DNA of 39,110 nucleotides from Gnomoniopsis sp. IMI 355080 (lineage: Eukaryota > Ascomycota > Sordariomycetes > Diaporthales > Gnomoniaceae): positions 1-39,110 of the forward strand of contig JAPEVC010000293.1 of the NCBI GenBank assembly GCA_027946555.1, written 5' to 3'. The position numbers were made by a program, and so were the translations under genes. Within the stretch, counting starts at the first letter, position 1. Every line of letters starts with the position of its first letter. Below, in pieces: positions 29,582-39,110 of the stretch. Under the pieces are notes generated by a model. That model saw nothing but the letters and a program-made list of their open reading frames with translations. It made no database searches and was not told where the DNA came from.

Positions 29582-31840
29582 GGTGATTTGATGACTGAGG
29601 TTCTTGAGTATGAAACGGTTATGACAAGAGTCTCGTGCTGGTGTCGGTGCTAGCAACGTTTGGCTGGGTTGTGGACAGAGGCAGGATTTAATGTTCGGAG
29701 AGAGTAACCGAGCGCACAGTAGTGTGATAATTCCTCTTCTACATCTGCTATGACTTTTGATGATGAATTGTGGATCCTGGCGTGTCGGATCGTCAAGGAC
29801 TCAAGCTCTTTGACCACTTGCAAGAGCATCGCGACTGTGCCTCCCGGGACTCAAGTACAATCACTTGCATGAACTGGCATGTGTTACCCGAAGACATCCA
29901 TAACGGATATGCTGATCAGGGTCAATAATCAAGATATCTCGAGTAAGAATGACTACGGGATGTTTGAAACTTTGAAACTTTGAAACGGTACGAACGGCAC
30001 CACATGTCTGGTGCCAATAACTGGGGGCGTCTCCATTTGAATGCAACCATGACTACCGAGTGCTACGTTGTCAAAGGTATCCGAACTTGGTGTCTGGCTT
30101 TTAGATAATAATCCGTCTTTTGGGATGACAGCTTGGTAAGTATGAACAATACCTAAGTAAACTCTACACTACATCCTTTACACTTATAATACCTAGGTAC
30201 CTAGCCCGTACCCCACGGATCTACATCATCATCCATCACGGCAAAATCATATTACGCCTCCCTTGAGATGTCAGTTACCAGGATAATCAAATTTATATAA
30301 CCCTACATGGTGACCCCAAGTCTGAGTTGCGGATCTGTTAGGGGGCCAGTACTAAGCGAAGGCTGCGCAGAACACATATAAAGGGCTCGAAACACAAAAT
30401 CAAAACCCCTCAATTCCAAGCGGATCTGTCAACGTATATGGGAATACTAAGCTTCCCGCCATTGCAAGCGAGCCGTATGTCAGTCTCTTTAGAGATAAGC
30501 CGGTAAGTATCGTACGGTTGATCTGCGTTCTAAAACCAAGGCTATTGCGTCGATCCTACCGGATCCAAGCCCTGGTCCAACAGACCAATCGCAAACCGAC
30601 TATATGTTGGTGCCCAGGTGAGCTTTGCTCAGTGATCCTTGCAAACAGAGATCTGAAGATTCCACGCCACTGGCCTGATCTATGTGGTTTGACGAGTCTT
30701 TTCGGGGCCATTTAAAAGTCTCTACCATAGTGTTCTAGGAGAGCAGCTTCAGATGGCAGATTTGTATTTTTCAGATGGCATCTATGCTTATACAGCTTTT
30801 CAATGTCATCTGTTCAGATTCTACATAGGTAGGGATGCCCCATGAAGGGTCAGACTTCATGACAGTCAGGCCTCTGCTCTTGCGGATGATCTGGTCCTCG
30901 GCCACTCTCTAATTCGAGTGGGCTCCCTCGATACCCTGCCAGCTAGAGAGTGTTTCAATTAGTTCGGTACTCGGAAGACACCTTTTCCAGAAATGCACGG
31001 CACATAGTTGTCTACTAAAGTGACTTTTCTTTTCACTTAATATCAATGTACCGCAGGCGAGCAGCCCACAAATTCTGCGTGCAGATAGCAAAATGTAGTT
31101 AAAATAACGGTAGATTTCCATCAAGTAAATGCACTCCACATTGGATATAACCTATGGGTTTGGAATGAAATATTCAAAGCTGGCACGCTACCTTTCGTGT
31201 GAGGAATATCATATCGGGGAATCGCGGGCCTTGCGGCTGTTCCAGCTGAGGAACCAAGCATTTGTCCATTATGTAGGCCGTCGTGGGTGACTTACCCGCT
31301 CAAATGTTACTCCTCTAGTAGCGTTGTCAGCCACCGACAGAAATCCTGCACCAGAATTGTTATGGGACTATCACCTTGAAGCCTCTATTTCTGATGGCTG
31401 CTAATATATCAAACCTGAGGTTGTTAAGAAGGACTCATGCAAGTATCGTTATATCATTGACTCAGAACACGGTAAAAAATGTATTTTGAGCTTACTAAAA
31501 GGCGGTCAATTGATATTGGTGCTTTGAGAGACCATCGCCGTTACGAATTCACGGGGGCCTAAAAATTTCAAGGGCTCGACTCGTCAAGACGATATTACAT
31601 TACAAGAGGAAGAATAAGACTGCGCCAGGCTACCTATACCTACGTGTCCAAAATTATCAAGAGCAATTACTCTGAAAGGTGAGACGTCTTTCAGCAACGG
31701 TACTATAGCTGCCCGTCACAAGACCGAGGACAGCAGCGACGGCTGTCTACGTTGGCCCGACCTCACGCAACATCCCACTTAAGTACTGAACAATCAAGGT
31801 GAGGTAACAGCTCTTGTTGAATAGGAGCGTGTCTCAGCGA
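29582..31840. other. Gene-poor region upstream of the second HsbA-like gene
   Basis: The left end carries the promoter of the minus-strand HsbA-like gene. A perfect tandem of three TTTGAAAC units lies at 29963-29986, and TACCTAGGTA at 30190-30199. Short ORFs have no recognisable content. Overall the stretch looks AT-rich. Confidence 0.45.
29963..29986. repeat. Tandem repeat (TTTGAAAC)x3
   Basis: Three perfect head-to-tail copies of the 8-mer TTTGAAAC. They lie about 380 bases upstream of the second HsbA-like gene, where they could be a regulatory cluster or a simple microsatellite. Confidence 0.8.
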
Positions 31841-31892
31841 TACCGACCTGGGTGGCCAGTGTGCGTGCTACCCGGTTCCTATCTAGTCAAAG

Positions 31893-32371
31893 GTGGGAAG
31901 AGATCTTTGGAAGCCGAAGAAGGGGAATGAGTCCTCGAAGAAACAAACGTGTGCTGCTATTTCAGAGGAGTGTAAGGACCCGTATGAATTGGACAATAAG
32001 GGCAAGGTCGAAATCTACTGGACCCATTCTATAGAGTACGACACAACACAGCTGCGGAATGTGTACCGAGCGCGGAGCGAGAATGAGGCCGCTTTGGTCT
32101 GACTGGACCTCGGAAGAGAGTTGAATACCGAATACAAACAGGTGGACGTTTTCGAAGCATTTTTGCAATGCAATTGGGAGGTTTTCATCAACCAGGTGAG
32201 TGGGCTAATCGTTTAGCAAGAGCGAATCCTATTCGATGAATAGGTAAACCAAGGTCACGGTGGCCGCGAAGCATCTGGTCACCGGGCCGGCTTGAACACT
32301 AGGATTGACCTCGGGAACATCTCGTTGGAGTTGTATGAGCAAGAATTAGGGATACCCGATATACATGATTG
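31893..32371 (+). pseudogene. Degenerate protein-coding remnant, unknown family
   Basis: One frame stays coding-like over about 320 bases with a single stop. It contains EECKDPYELDNKGKVEIYW and TQLRNVYRARSENEAALV, then TGA (32100-32102), then LNTEYKQVDVFEAFLQCNW and EVFINQ. A GTGAGT donor follows at about 32195, and after a possible 49-base intron ending in TAG the phase fits NTRIDLGNISLELYEQELG, closing at a stop near 32371. The composition and consistent splice phase suggest a former gene, but there is no ATG-based start and I recognise no family. Confidence 0.35.
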
Positions 32372-32489
32372 AAGATACAGTACAGTATTGGTGTTAGATC
32401 TGTGGCATATGGTCCTGCACCGTATTCCGTAGCACTCCGGCTCAAAGCAATGATGCCTGACCACCCACGAGCAATTCTTTGCCAACTTT

Positions 32490-35400
32490 GGAACTCAAAG
32501 AAGACTTTTCCTCGATCTCGAGCCAGCAGCGCATCCTAATCTAGTGTTGGTTCAGGTGAATTGCCACAGCCTGGCGTCTCAAGTTCTGAAAACGAGGAAG
32601 CATGTGACACCGTGAAATCATCTGAGCTCCTTTAGGCTGATGAAGGTATGAACTTGGACCTTGAAGTCATCGTTCCAGTCGATCTGCTGATGTTATAGGA
32701 TCCCATTCGTGGAAATGAGACGGGCAATTACTCCAAGATTGAACTACGACTGACAGTTCACCATCCACAGCAAATTGTGCTGGAAGGCTACCTACCTACC
32801 TACCTAGGTACTCAACTAGAAAGCGGTTGACCTCAGATAGCATGCCCTGGAATCAGAATAGGACCTATGTAGTAGCTGAGTAGGAGGAATTCCGAATCAG
32901 CTAGGACTTTGGCACTTCGCAACGCCAGATCAGCGACGATAACGCTATACATGAAGATATGAGAGATGTTCTCTGGCCGCCCAAAAGCGTGCAAGTACAC
33001 AGGAGACGTTCCAACAAGGCTTCAAGGAACCAGCTTACCAATTATTGTAACGTTCTTTAATATAGGTAATCATCAGCAACCATCCGTATTACATGTACTT
33101 CCCCACCCGGCCTTCCGCGCCTTTATAGGCTAAGGATCAAGAGTGCTGACCAGTCGTGTCGTGCGCAAAGTCTCACGCCTTAGCCGCCACACGCGCGATT
33201 TGGATTCACCCCCTCCCCCATAGCAGCCGATAGGCGTAGCGCAGCAATATTGCAGCTTGTGACCTGATACTCCCCTCCTACTGCGAAAATGCTTTCTCCT
33301 GTCTCAACGGTGTAAGAACAAATGAAAGATCTAACGATTTTGGACTTGTGCCAGCAGGTATCCTTGTTGCGTCAGCCGGTCACCCACACGGCATGGACCA
33401 CACCCTCCCCAGTTACAGGCAAGGATTTGACGCCTGTAATAAATGAGAAAAAGAATGCTGACCGGTCATCATTCTGGATAGGCCGCCAACGGCGAATCTA
33501 CTTTGATCTTAGCCGCCCCAATGCGCATGCCCATTATTGGACGGACATGCGCCACGTAGAAGCCGAACCGCACGCGCGGCCCAGCTGGCCGCATCAGATT
33601 TCTGTTGGAGAGCGAAGGATTTGCCGCGATGTTACAAGGGTGAGAAAAGGACTTTGACAGCCGATCGAGGGTGGGGAAAGGGATAGATGGGTGCCGAACT
33701 TGGGCCCGGATGGATTGGCATTCATGAGGTTGGGTTGGGTTGGGTTGGGGGAAGCATCGCCTTCGCTGAGCGAACAAGGGACGTGGAGATCGATCAAATC
33801 AAATGCAGTTCTGCTGTGGTATCTTTCGCTGAGCAGGATGAAACTGTTCGCTGGCTCTGCACACTTCCCATGAATCGTGGCTGCCCCGAGGGAACCCCTT
33901 CATTTTGTCATGGTGAATCGCAGCCAGTCTAGAATGTCGTGAGAGCCCTCTGTACTGGGCCCGACATCACCAACGAAATCGAAACGAAACACTAATAAGT
34001 GATCTGCTACAGTAGCGAGGAAATGCAGAATACGGTACATAGTGGCTACCCCAGAAATGGGAGCATTCTTTGTTTCGACGTGGAGAGGGAAACGCTCGAC
34101 GCGGAGAACAGCCCCTTGAGGCAGACTTTGGATCATGTGGAAGCCCCTGCCTACAGCGAGCTCAACATGCCCAGAAATCCGTCTCGTACAGGTCGACCGG
34201 AGGAGGGCATCGTCGATCTCGAAACACGCTTCATGATACGCAACTCACCGTCGATACGAGTCAATGCAACCAGAAGCGACACGAAAGGGGACTATCGGTT
34301 TTGGCAATGTGCAACCGAAGAAAAGAAGCTTGTAAGTCTGTGAGCCTAAAAGCTGCATTGCCCAGAAGTATCCCACGTGGAGCTCACAGGCTGGGGCAAA
34401 CCCAATACCGACAAATTGAGTTTAGCTTTGTTGAAGAACAGAGCATCGAGAAGCCCGAGCTCTTCGCTAGGGTGAGGGCGTCGGGGGGTTGTCTGGGGGT
34501 GTGCCGAGCCGGATCTGCCTCGAGATCCGGATGCTCTCCCGAAGGAGCAAACAATGCCCGCCCTGCCTGTTCAGCCTGTTTATTGCCTGTGATTCATAGA
34601 GCCAACAAATAACACAGCAGGGAAATGATCATCGATCCCTGCTCATGATGAGCCCCATAGAAATGCAAAAAAGGAGGAAGCAAGGTTACGATCGCCGTCG
34701 TGGTGTTTCGAGGCTCCAGTCGACTCAAACACAAGCCAAAGTGTAAATATTGATTGACTTATCGTGTAGGTGCGGAAGTATTCAAGGTACAGACGGTAAC
34801 ACCATGGTAGATTAGGTTTAGTGGTAGGTTCGATAGGGGACTTATTACGCAGTACATCTGTATCCCGAAGGTCAGGGCGCTGTGAATCCCTGCCAATTCG
34901 TCACTAGCTCGGCTCATTGCGGTCGTAGCACACTTTTCTTGCAGCATGCGCGTTACCACAGTGTAATTTAGTATTTTTTTCACAAAGAGTCCGGACGAAC
35001 TATGCATATTGCCCGGCCCATACAGGTTACTGGTAGTGCCCTTGGCTGCGTGTCAGGCTGTCGCCAAATTGACAAACTGATGTGTCAGTGGAAATACAGG
35101 AAGAGAGCATTATGCTCACGATCGCACCAACACTTATTACTATGTACGGAGTACCTACCTGGTGTTCTGCCGACCATCCGGACAGGCGCCACCAGCACCT
35201 GCCACGTCCACGAAAAGTATGCGGCGCGGATGCAGCTTGCCTACCTTAGGTAGGTAGGTAGGTTACCTGGTAGATAGGTTCCTGCCTCTTAGCGCGATGG
35301 TACGATCTGTCCAAATATAGCAAACTGGGTGACTGGTGAGCAGAGGAGCGAGCGCGGGTGAGCATATGCAGCCTCCAAAGCGGCCTGCCTGGCCTGCCCG

Positions 35401-37398
35401 CGCCAGTGTCCCCATTCTAAATTTGACTACCAGCCGCGCCTTCCTCATCTGGTTAGTGACAGCTCGTACCCCCTCAGCCGCCGCCAATCAGTTGGTAGCT
35501 GGTGGGTCAAGGTTAGCCGCGCAAGAGCTTCTTTTCAGGAAGGCTGCATCGCACTGCGTCTGCCAGGCGAGCAACAGCGAGGCGACTCGTTGACGCCAAC
35601 GCCACGATTATGATCTGCATCCTGCACTCTGCACGTCTAGACGAGGGTTCTATTTCCTTCTTGCAGTTCTCCCACCGCAGTATTGCCTGCTGAACCTTGC
35701 CGGCACATCAATTCCGACGCCCGAACCTGATCCACAGATGCACACGACCACCGAATATTGGCCAGCAGGCGAGGTAGTCAAATTGTGCATTATTGTCGCG
35801 AATTATACAGCACACTCAGTGTCTCGGTGCGAGACGTCTTGGTGTGGAACCTCAGACAAACTTGCACTGCCGCCATTCGCAGTCTAGGCTTGATGCAAAT
35901 CTCTCGATGCGGTTTTTTTTTTGCGGTTTCTCCAACCTGTCGCGAATACTGACCAAGACCTGGCATTTGACTGCGAGCTTCGTCTTGAGAAGCCCGTTCG
36001 AGGAACAGCAAATGTGAGTTTGTTCATCTGCATAGTACGGGCTGTGCCTAGCCCCATGATCTTCCCAAGGGGAGGCTAGGGCAGATCATGAGGGATTCTC
36101 CATCTTCAGGGTCCAACGCTGTCTGCAATGGTGCACTGGCGCACTGCCGCGATCCATTCTTCACTATTTGCGCATGTTTACTGCAGGTGGTCAAGTGTCC
36201 AGAAAGGGTGCGTTGAAATGGACCAATGTTCTATTCTTGACGGAGTTGTTCGGAACATGCACAATCCGAAAGGCAAAGCAACACACCCGCCTTCCGTCGA
36301 CAGAGTAATATTGTCACGGTGATGCTATTTCGGCTACGAGCCAAATCCCAACAAGGCGATGGTAACCCCCGTCGACTTCACGTGGTCCTAGTACGAAGGA
36401 TCAATACTGCAACATTCAAGCAGGACACAATCCAGACTATCGCCTCAACATGCTTGGTCGGAAAAGCCGTTGGAAATCTTACTCCGGGCATATATGACAC
36501 GTCCGCTTCTGGCCGGCTACAAAGCTTGCAAGTTACAATCCCACAGTCGGACATCCTGGTCATCACTTTTTATACTGTCACACCAACAGACACATTATTT
36601 CTGGAACGTGTATAGGTCTCATTCTATCTCTGCAAAGCCAACATGCCAGCTAGGGCTCCTGCTCTTGGGCCGTTGGTGGGCTTAGCCGGTCGACTCACTG
36701 CCTCTCGGTTGAAGTGCGGGGACAGGGCTGTAGGTTGTGTTTTCTTTTTATGCCAATCCACTTTCTTCATCAGGTGCGCCGTGTACCCGTCCAGGCCGTC
36801 CAGGCCTTCTCGGGCACCCGGTGCAGCCTCCCAGACAGGCATGGACTTCTTGTTCGAAATTGCATGGGCCCCTAGGCCATCCTCAATCCGCATCCAAACC
36901 CCTGTCATATATCTGCACATCTGCATTTTCTGCGTCAATGTAACCCAGCCTGCATGCAGGCGTGTTGGAGGATGAACAGCCCCCCTGCGGCCTTGCCTTG
37001 CTCTTCGCCTTCGAAATTCCAAGGTTCCTTTTGGTTGCCGTTGCTTTGGTGGGCCTCCTCCTCTTGATGGTCGAGTGACTTTGAGTCAATAATAAAGTTA
37101 CGCTTGCCTTGGTACGCCGCTGTCTTGCATGCAAAACCGCGCTGCCGGAACATGTCTCTCTTTTTAGTCTTCCTCCTTCGTGAGCCTTGAATACAAAACC
37201 CTATGCAGGACCCTGTCTTTGCGTGTCAGATTTCAACCTTACTCGGACACCATCGTCAAAGACTATCTCCTTGTAATCATACATGACAGTCCGTGGCCGT
37301 TTCTCCTCTTGCTCCATCTGTCAACCTTGTGCGTCAAGTAGCATTGGTCCTTCCTCCTTCTAGATCGGCTCCGTGATAGTGGAGTCTTCTATCACTTC
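32490..37398. other. Long gene-poor region with simple repeats
   Basis: About 4.9 kb without a supported gene. Its open frames (up to 180 residues near 34070-34612) read as compositional shadows. Visible structure includes TACCTAGGTA at 32801-32810 within an ACCTACCT run, a GGGTT microsatellite (33728-33750) and a GGTAGGTAGGTA run at 35244-35264. The last part, from about 37150, is CT-rich and likely belongs to the promoter of the DUF3455 gene. Confidence 0.45.
33728..33750. repeat. (GGGTT)n microsatellite
   Basis: About four head-to-tail GGGTT/TTGGG units. It is not the TTAGGG telomere repeat and is too short to suggest a former chromosome end. Confidence 0.8.
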
Positions 37399-37406
37399 AT
37401 ATAAAC
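37399..37406 (+). promoter_or_regulatory. TATA box of the DUF3455 gene
   Basis: ATATAAAC is followed at once by a CT-rich tract (CCCGGCCTTTCCCTTCCTCACC) and CATC/CAAC-rich leader, the usual layout of a strong fungal promoter. The ATG is about 260 bases downstream, implying a long 5' UTR. Confidence 0.55.
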
Positions 37407-37665
37407 CCCGGCCTTTCCCTTCCTCACCTACCTACTCAACATCGTCGTCTCATCAGCTCATCTCAACTTTACTTTCGCTAGGAGCAGAAAGCAAAAAGCA
37501 GAAGAAAGAAAGCCAAATTTGACTTCATCCCAAGCCGGCTCACAGAGTTCCTGCCCATTTCTTGATACACCCCGTCTCAACCTTAGTCTGCGTTGTTCGA
37601 CCTTTTCTACCCCAAAAGAAACTACGCCAACTATACCGAGCCACAACAACAAAACAACCTTCAAT

Positions 37666-38521
37666 ATGCACTGCTATCAGATAATATCCGTTGCCTCCCT
37701 CGTGGCGGCAGTACTCGCTGCGCCAGCTGTGAAGTGCAAGTCACCTTCGACCAGTACACCCAGCCTCCCCAGCACCGGCTGTAAGTGACCACTGCCAGGC
37801 CTTATCATAAGCAACACTTGACTAACAAGCCCCAGCAACCGATCTCACGCCGCCCGCTACAAATTTGACCCTCAAATATCTCGCCGTTGGCCATGGCCTC
37901 CAAAACTACACCTGCGCCAGTGATAGCGCCACCGCTGTTAACATAGGCGCGCTCGCGGTGCTGTACGACGCCACTGCCCTCTATTCCGCCCCTTCATACA
38001 CCAATCTCTCGTCCACTGTCCTTTGGAACCAAGCCATCCCCCTCAACCTCATCAACCCCGCCGCGGCCAACCCCGTTCCCACAGCCAGCGGCGTCACGTC
38101 CACCAATTACTCAGAGAGCGACTACCAAGCCGACAGCGCCAACCCGTTCCCGAGCCCACCGTTGGACCTCGCCCTCACCGCGCAGCAGGTCAGCGCGCCG
38201 TTCCTGGGCCACCACTACTTCGACTCCACTTCGGCGCCGACCTTCGACCTGTCTGCGTCGACGGATAAGCTCTTCTTCAGCGGCGCCAAGACAGGCGATG
38301 TTAAGGCGCCCACCGATGCGGACAAGGGTGTTCTGGCCACGGGCGCGGTAGACTGGCTCGAGCTAGGCGACAATGGCCGTGGCCTGAGCGTGGGCGTGAG
38401 CAGCGTGTACCGCGTCGTGACCGCCGGCGGCGTCGCAGAGGCGTGCAGTGTCAGTGGGGTGAACCCCACGGGCCAGGTGTTCAGTGTGCCTTATGTGGCG
38501 CAGTATTGGTTCTACGGCTGA
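37666..38521 (+). CDS. Secreted DUF3455 protein, two exons
   Basis: Exon 1 runs 37666-37780 and exon 2 37836-38521, giving 266 residues. The 55-base intron starts GTAAGT, contains TGACTAAC and ends CCCAG. The ATG (TCAATATGC) begins a signal peptide (1-19, cut near LAA-PAV). The mature part matches the DUF3455 family (PF11937) by its motifs: LKYLAVGHGLQNYTC near the start, then GALAVLYDATALY, FLGHHYFD, FDLSASTDKLFFSGAKTGD, GAVDWLEL and a closing YRVVTAGG ... AQYWFYG. Such proteins are widespread in fungi and often mislabelled malate dehydrogenase; they have no Rossmann fold. A secreted beta-rich protein is inferred, and its biochemical role is not known. The start is supported by a TATA box and CT-rich leader upstream. 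Confidence 0.9.
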
Positions 38522-39110
38522 GAATGGGTCGTGATGGTGCTTTTCGCCCCCCCTATTTTTTTCTTTTCTTGGGCGGCGTTTGGGTGTTTGGATACACGAA
38601 TCATGGTCTGTTATGAAAAGAACGTGTTTTGGCATTTAGGTTCGCGACATTCGCTCGGATATACCCAGCCGTCACGGGTGTTGAAGATATCTTGGCAACG
38701 GCTTAAATAAAAGGCTCCATTTGTCGACGACGATGGATACGGCCGTGGGCGCTATTTAGACGAGTACCATACAAAGTACCGCTATTACTATTACTACTAC
38801 TATACTTAATATTGAGGCCACAGAAATTTGATCGCACAATGATTCGCATGAGTATTCACCGAATTGATAAGTAGAAAGAGAAGGCGCCTCCCGCCGTTGT
38901 TGGGGGGGGGGGTGAGATTCCCCGGAATGCACAAACTTCCATGTCTTCACAATTCCTGCCGTCGTATATTGTCCCACTTTGGCTACTTCGCGATCTCGGT
39001 CAATCTTCGCTATTCTCGGCCATGCTCGTTCCAAGGTCAAATACGGGGTGGATACCTACCTACCTTACCCTTTTCCAAACAAAAACTTCAGTTGACAGCT
39101 CCCCGAGTCC
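38522..39110. other. Right-edge 3' flank
   Basis: No supported gene. Visible are a CTATTACTATTACTACTACTA microsatellite (about 38781-38802), a run of about ten G residues (about 38902-38912) and an ACCTACCTACC run near 39053-39064. A minus-strand 94-residue frame here has no recognisable content. Confidence 0.5.

Noticed and set aside
33728..33750. Possible telomere-like repeat
   Set aside because: The unit is GGGTT rather than TTAGGG, and only about four copies occur.
34070..34612. 180-residue plus-strand frame
   Set aside because: It starts without strong context, overlaps other equally open frames and shows no domain.
38902..38912. Poly-G run as a possible G-quadruplex
   Set aside because: It is one uninterrupted tract without the four spaced G-runs expected, and may vary by sequencing error.
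1..39110. tRNA and rRNA genes
   Set aside because: I saw no convincing A-box/B-box pair or conserved rRNA segment by eye. A covariance-model scan would be needed to be certain.

Overview
The window looks like nuclear DNA of a filamentous ascomycete, most likely a Sordariomycete or close relative. Genes are monocistronic and well spaced, with short introns (about 50 to 120 bases) that carry GTAAGT or GTATGT donors and CTNAC-like branch sites. The protein families are typical of these fungi: an Fhl1-type forkhead factor, GPI-anchored and HsbA-type wall proteins, a DUF3455 secreted protein and a rhodopsin-like membrane protein remnant. No rRNA, tRNA, CRISPR array or bacterial-style operon was found.

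Layout. From 1.4 to 2.4 kb lies a two-exon GPI-anchored, Thr/Ser-rich wall protein (-). A decayed cytochrome P450 (-) occupies 3.7 to 4.4 kb, in a gene-poor stretch. A small six-cysteine secreted proprotein (+) sits at 6.7 kb. A two-exon zinc alcohol dehydrogenase of the Adh6/CAD type (-) is at 8.5 to 9.7 kb, and a single-exon FAD monooxygenase (+) at 10.8 to 12.0 kb. The conserved regulator Fhl1 (-) fills 12.4 to 16.7 kb, and a four-helix membrane protein (+) lies at 18.7 to 19.8 kb. A six-exon O-methyltransferase (-, 20.4 to 22.0 kb) is bracketed by two diverged direct copies of a dispersed repeat of about 215 bases. A third partial copy lies at 24.5 kb, just past a broken rhodopsin-like membrane-protein gene (23.1 to 24.4 kb).

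From 25.1 to 29.6 kb two HsbA-type secreted proteins (-) bracket an atypical short-chain dehydrogenase (+). The stretch 29.6 to 37.4 kb is gene-poor and holds only degenerate ORF fragments. A DUF3455 secreted protein (+) closes the window at 37.7 to 38.5 kb.

How the parts may work together. Five products carry secretion signals (wall protein, six-Cys protein, two HsbA-like proteins, DUF3455 protein), which points to the cell surface and environment. The monooxygenase, methyltransferase, SDR, ADH and P450 remnant are tailoring-type enzymes, but there is no PKS, NRPS or terpene synthase, and conserved genes lie between them. A biosynthetic cluster is therefore only a weak inference. The decayed genes, the dispersed repeat and the palindromic TACCTAGGTA motif indicate accessory, repeat-damaged DNA between conserved islands. 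The main candidates for new biology are the six-Cys proprotein, the Fhl1 architecture (interrupted FHA domain and a duplicated C-terminal module), the repeat-bracketed methyltransferase and the SDR lacking its canonical lysine.
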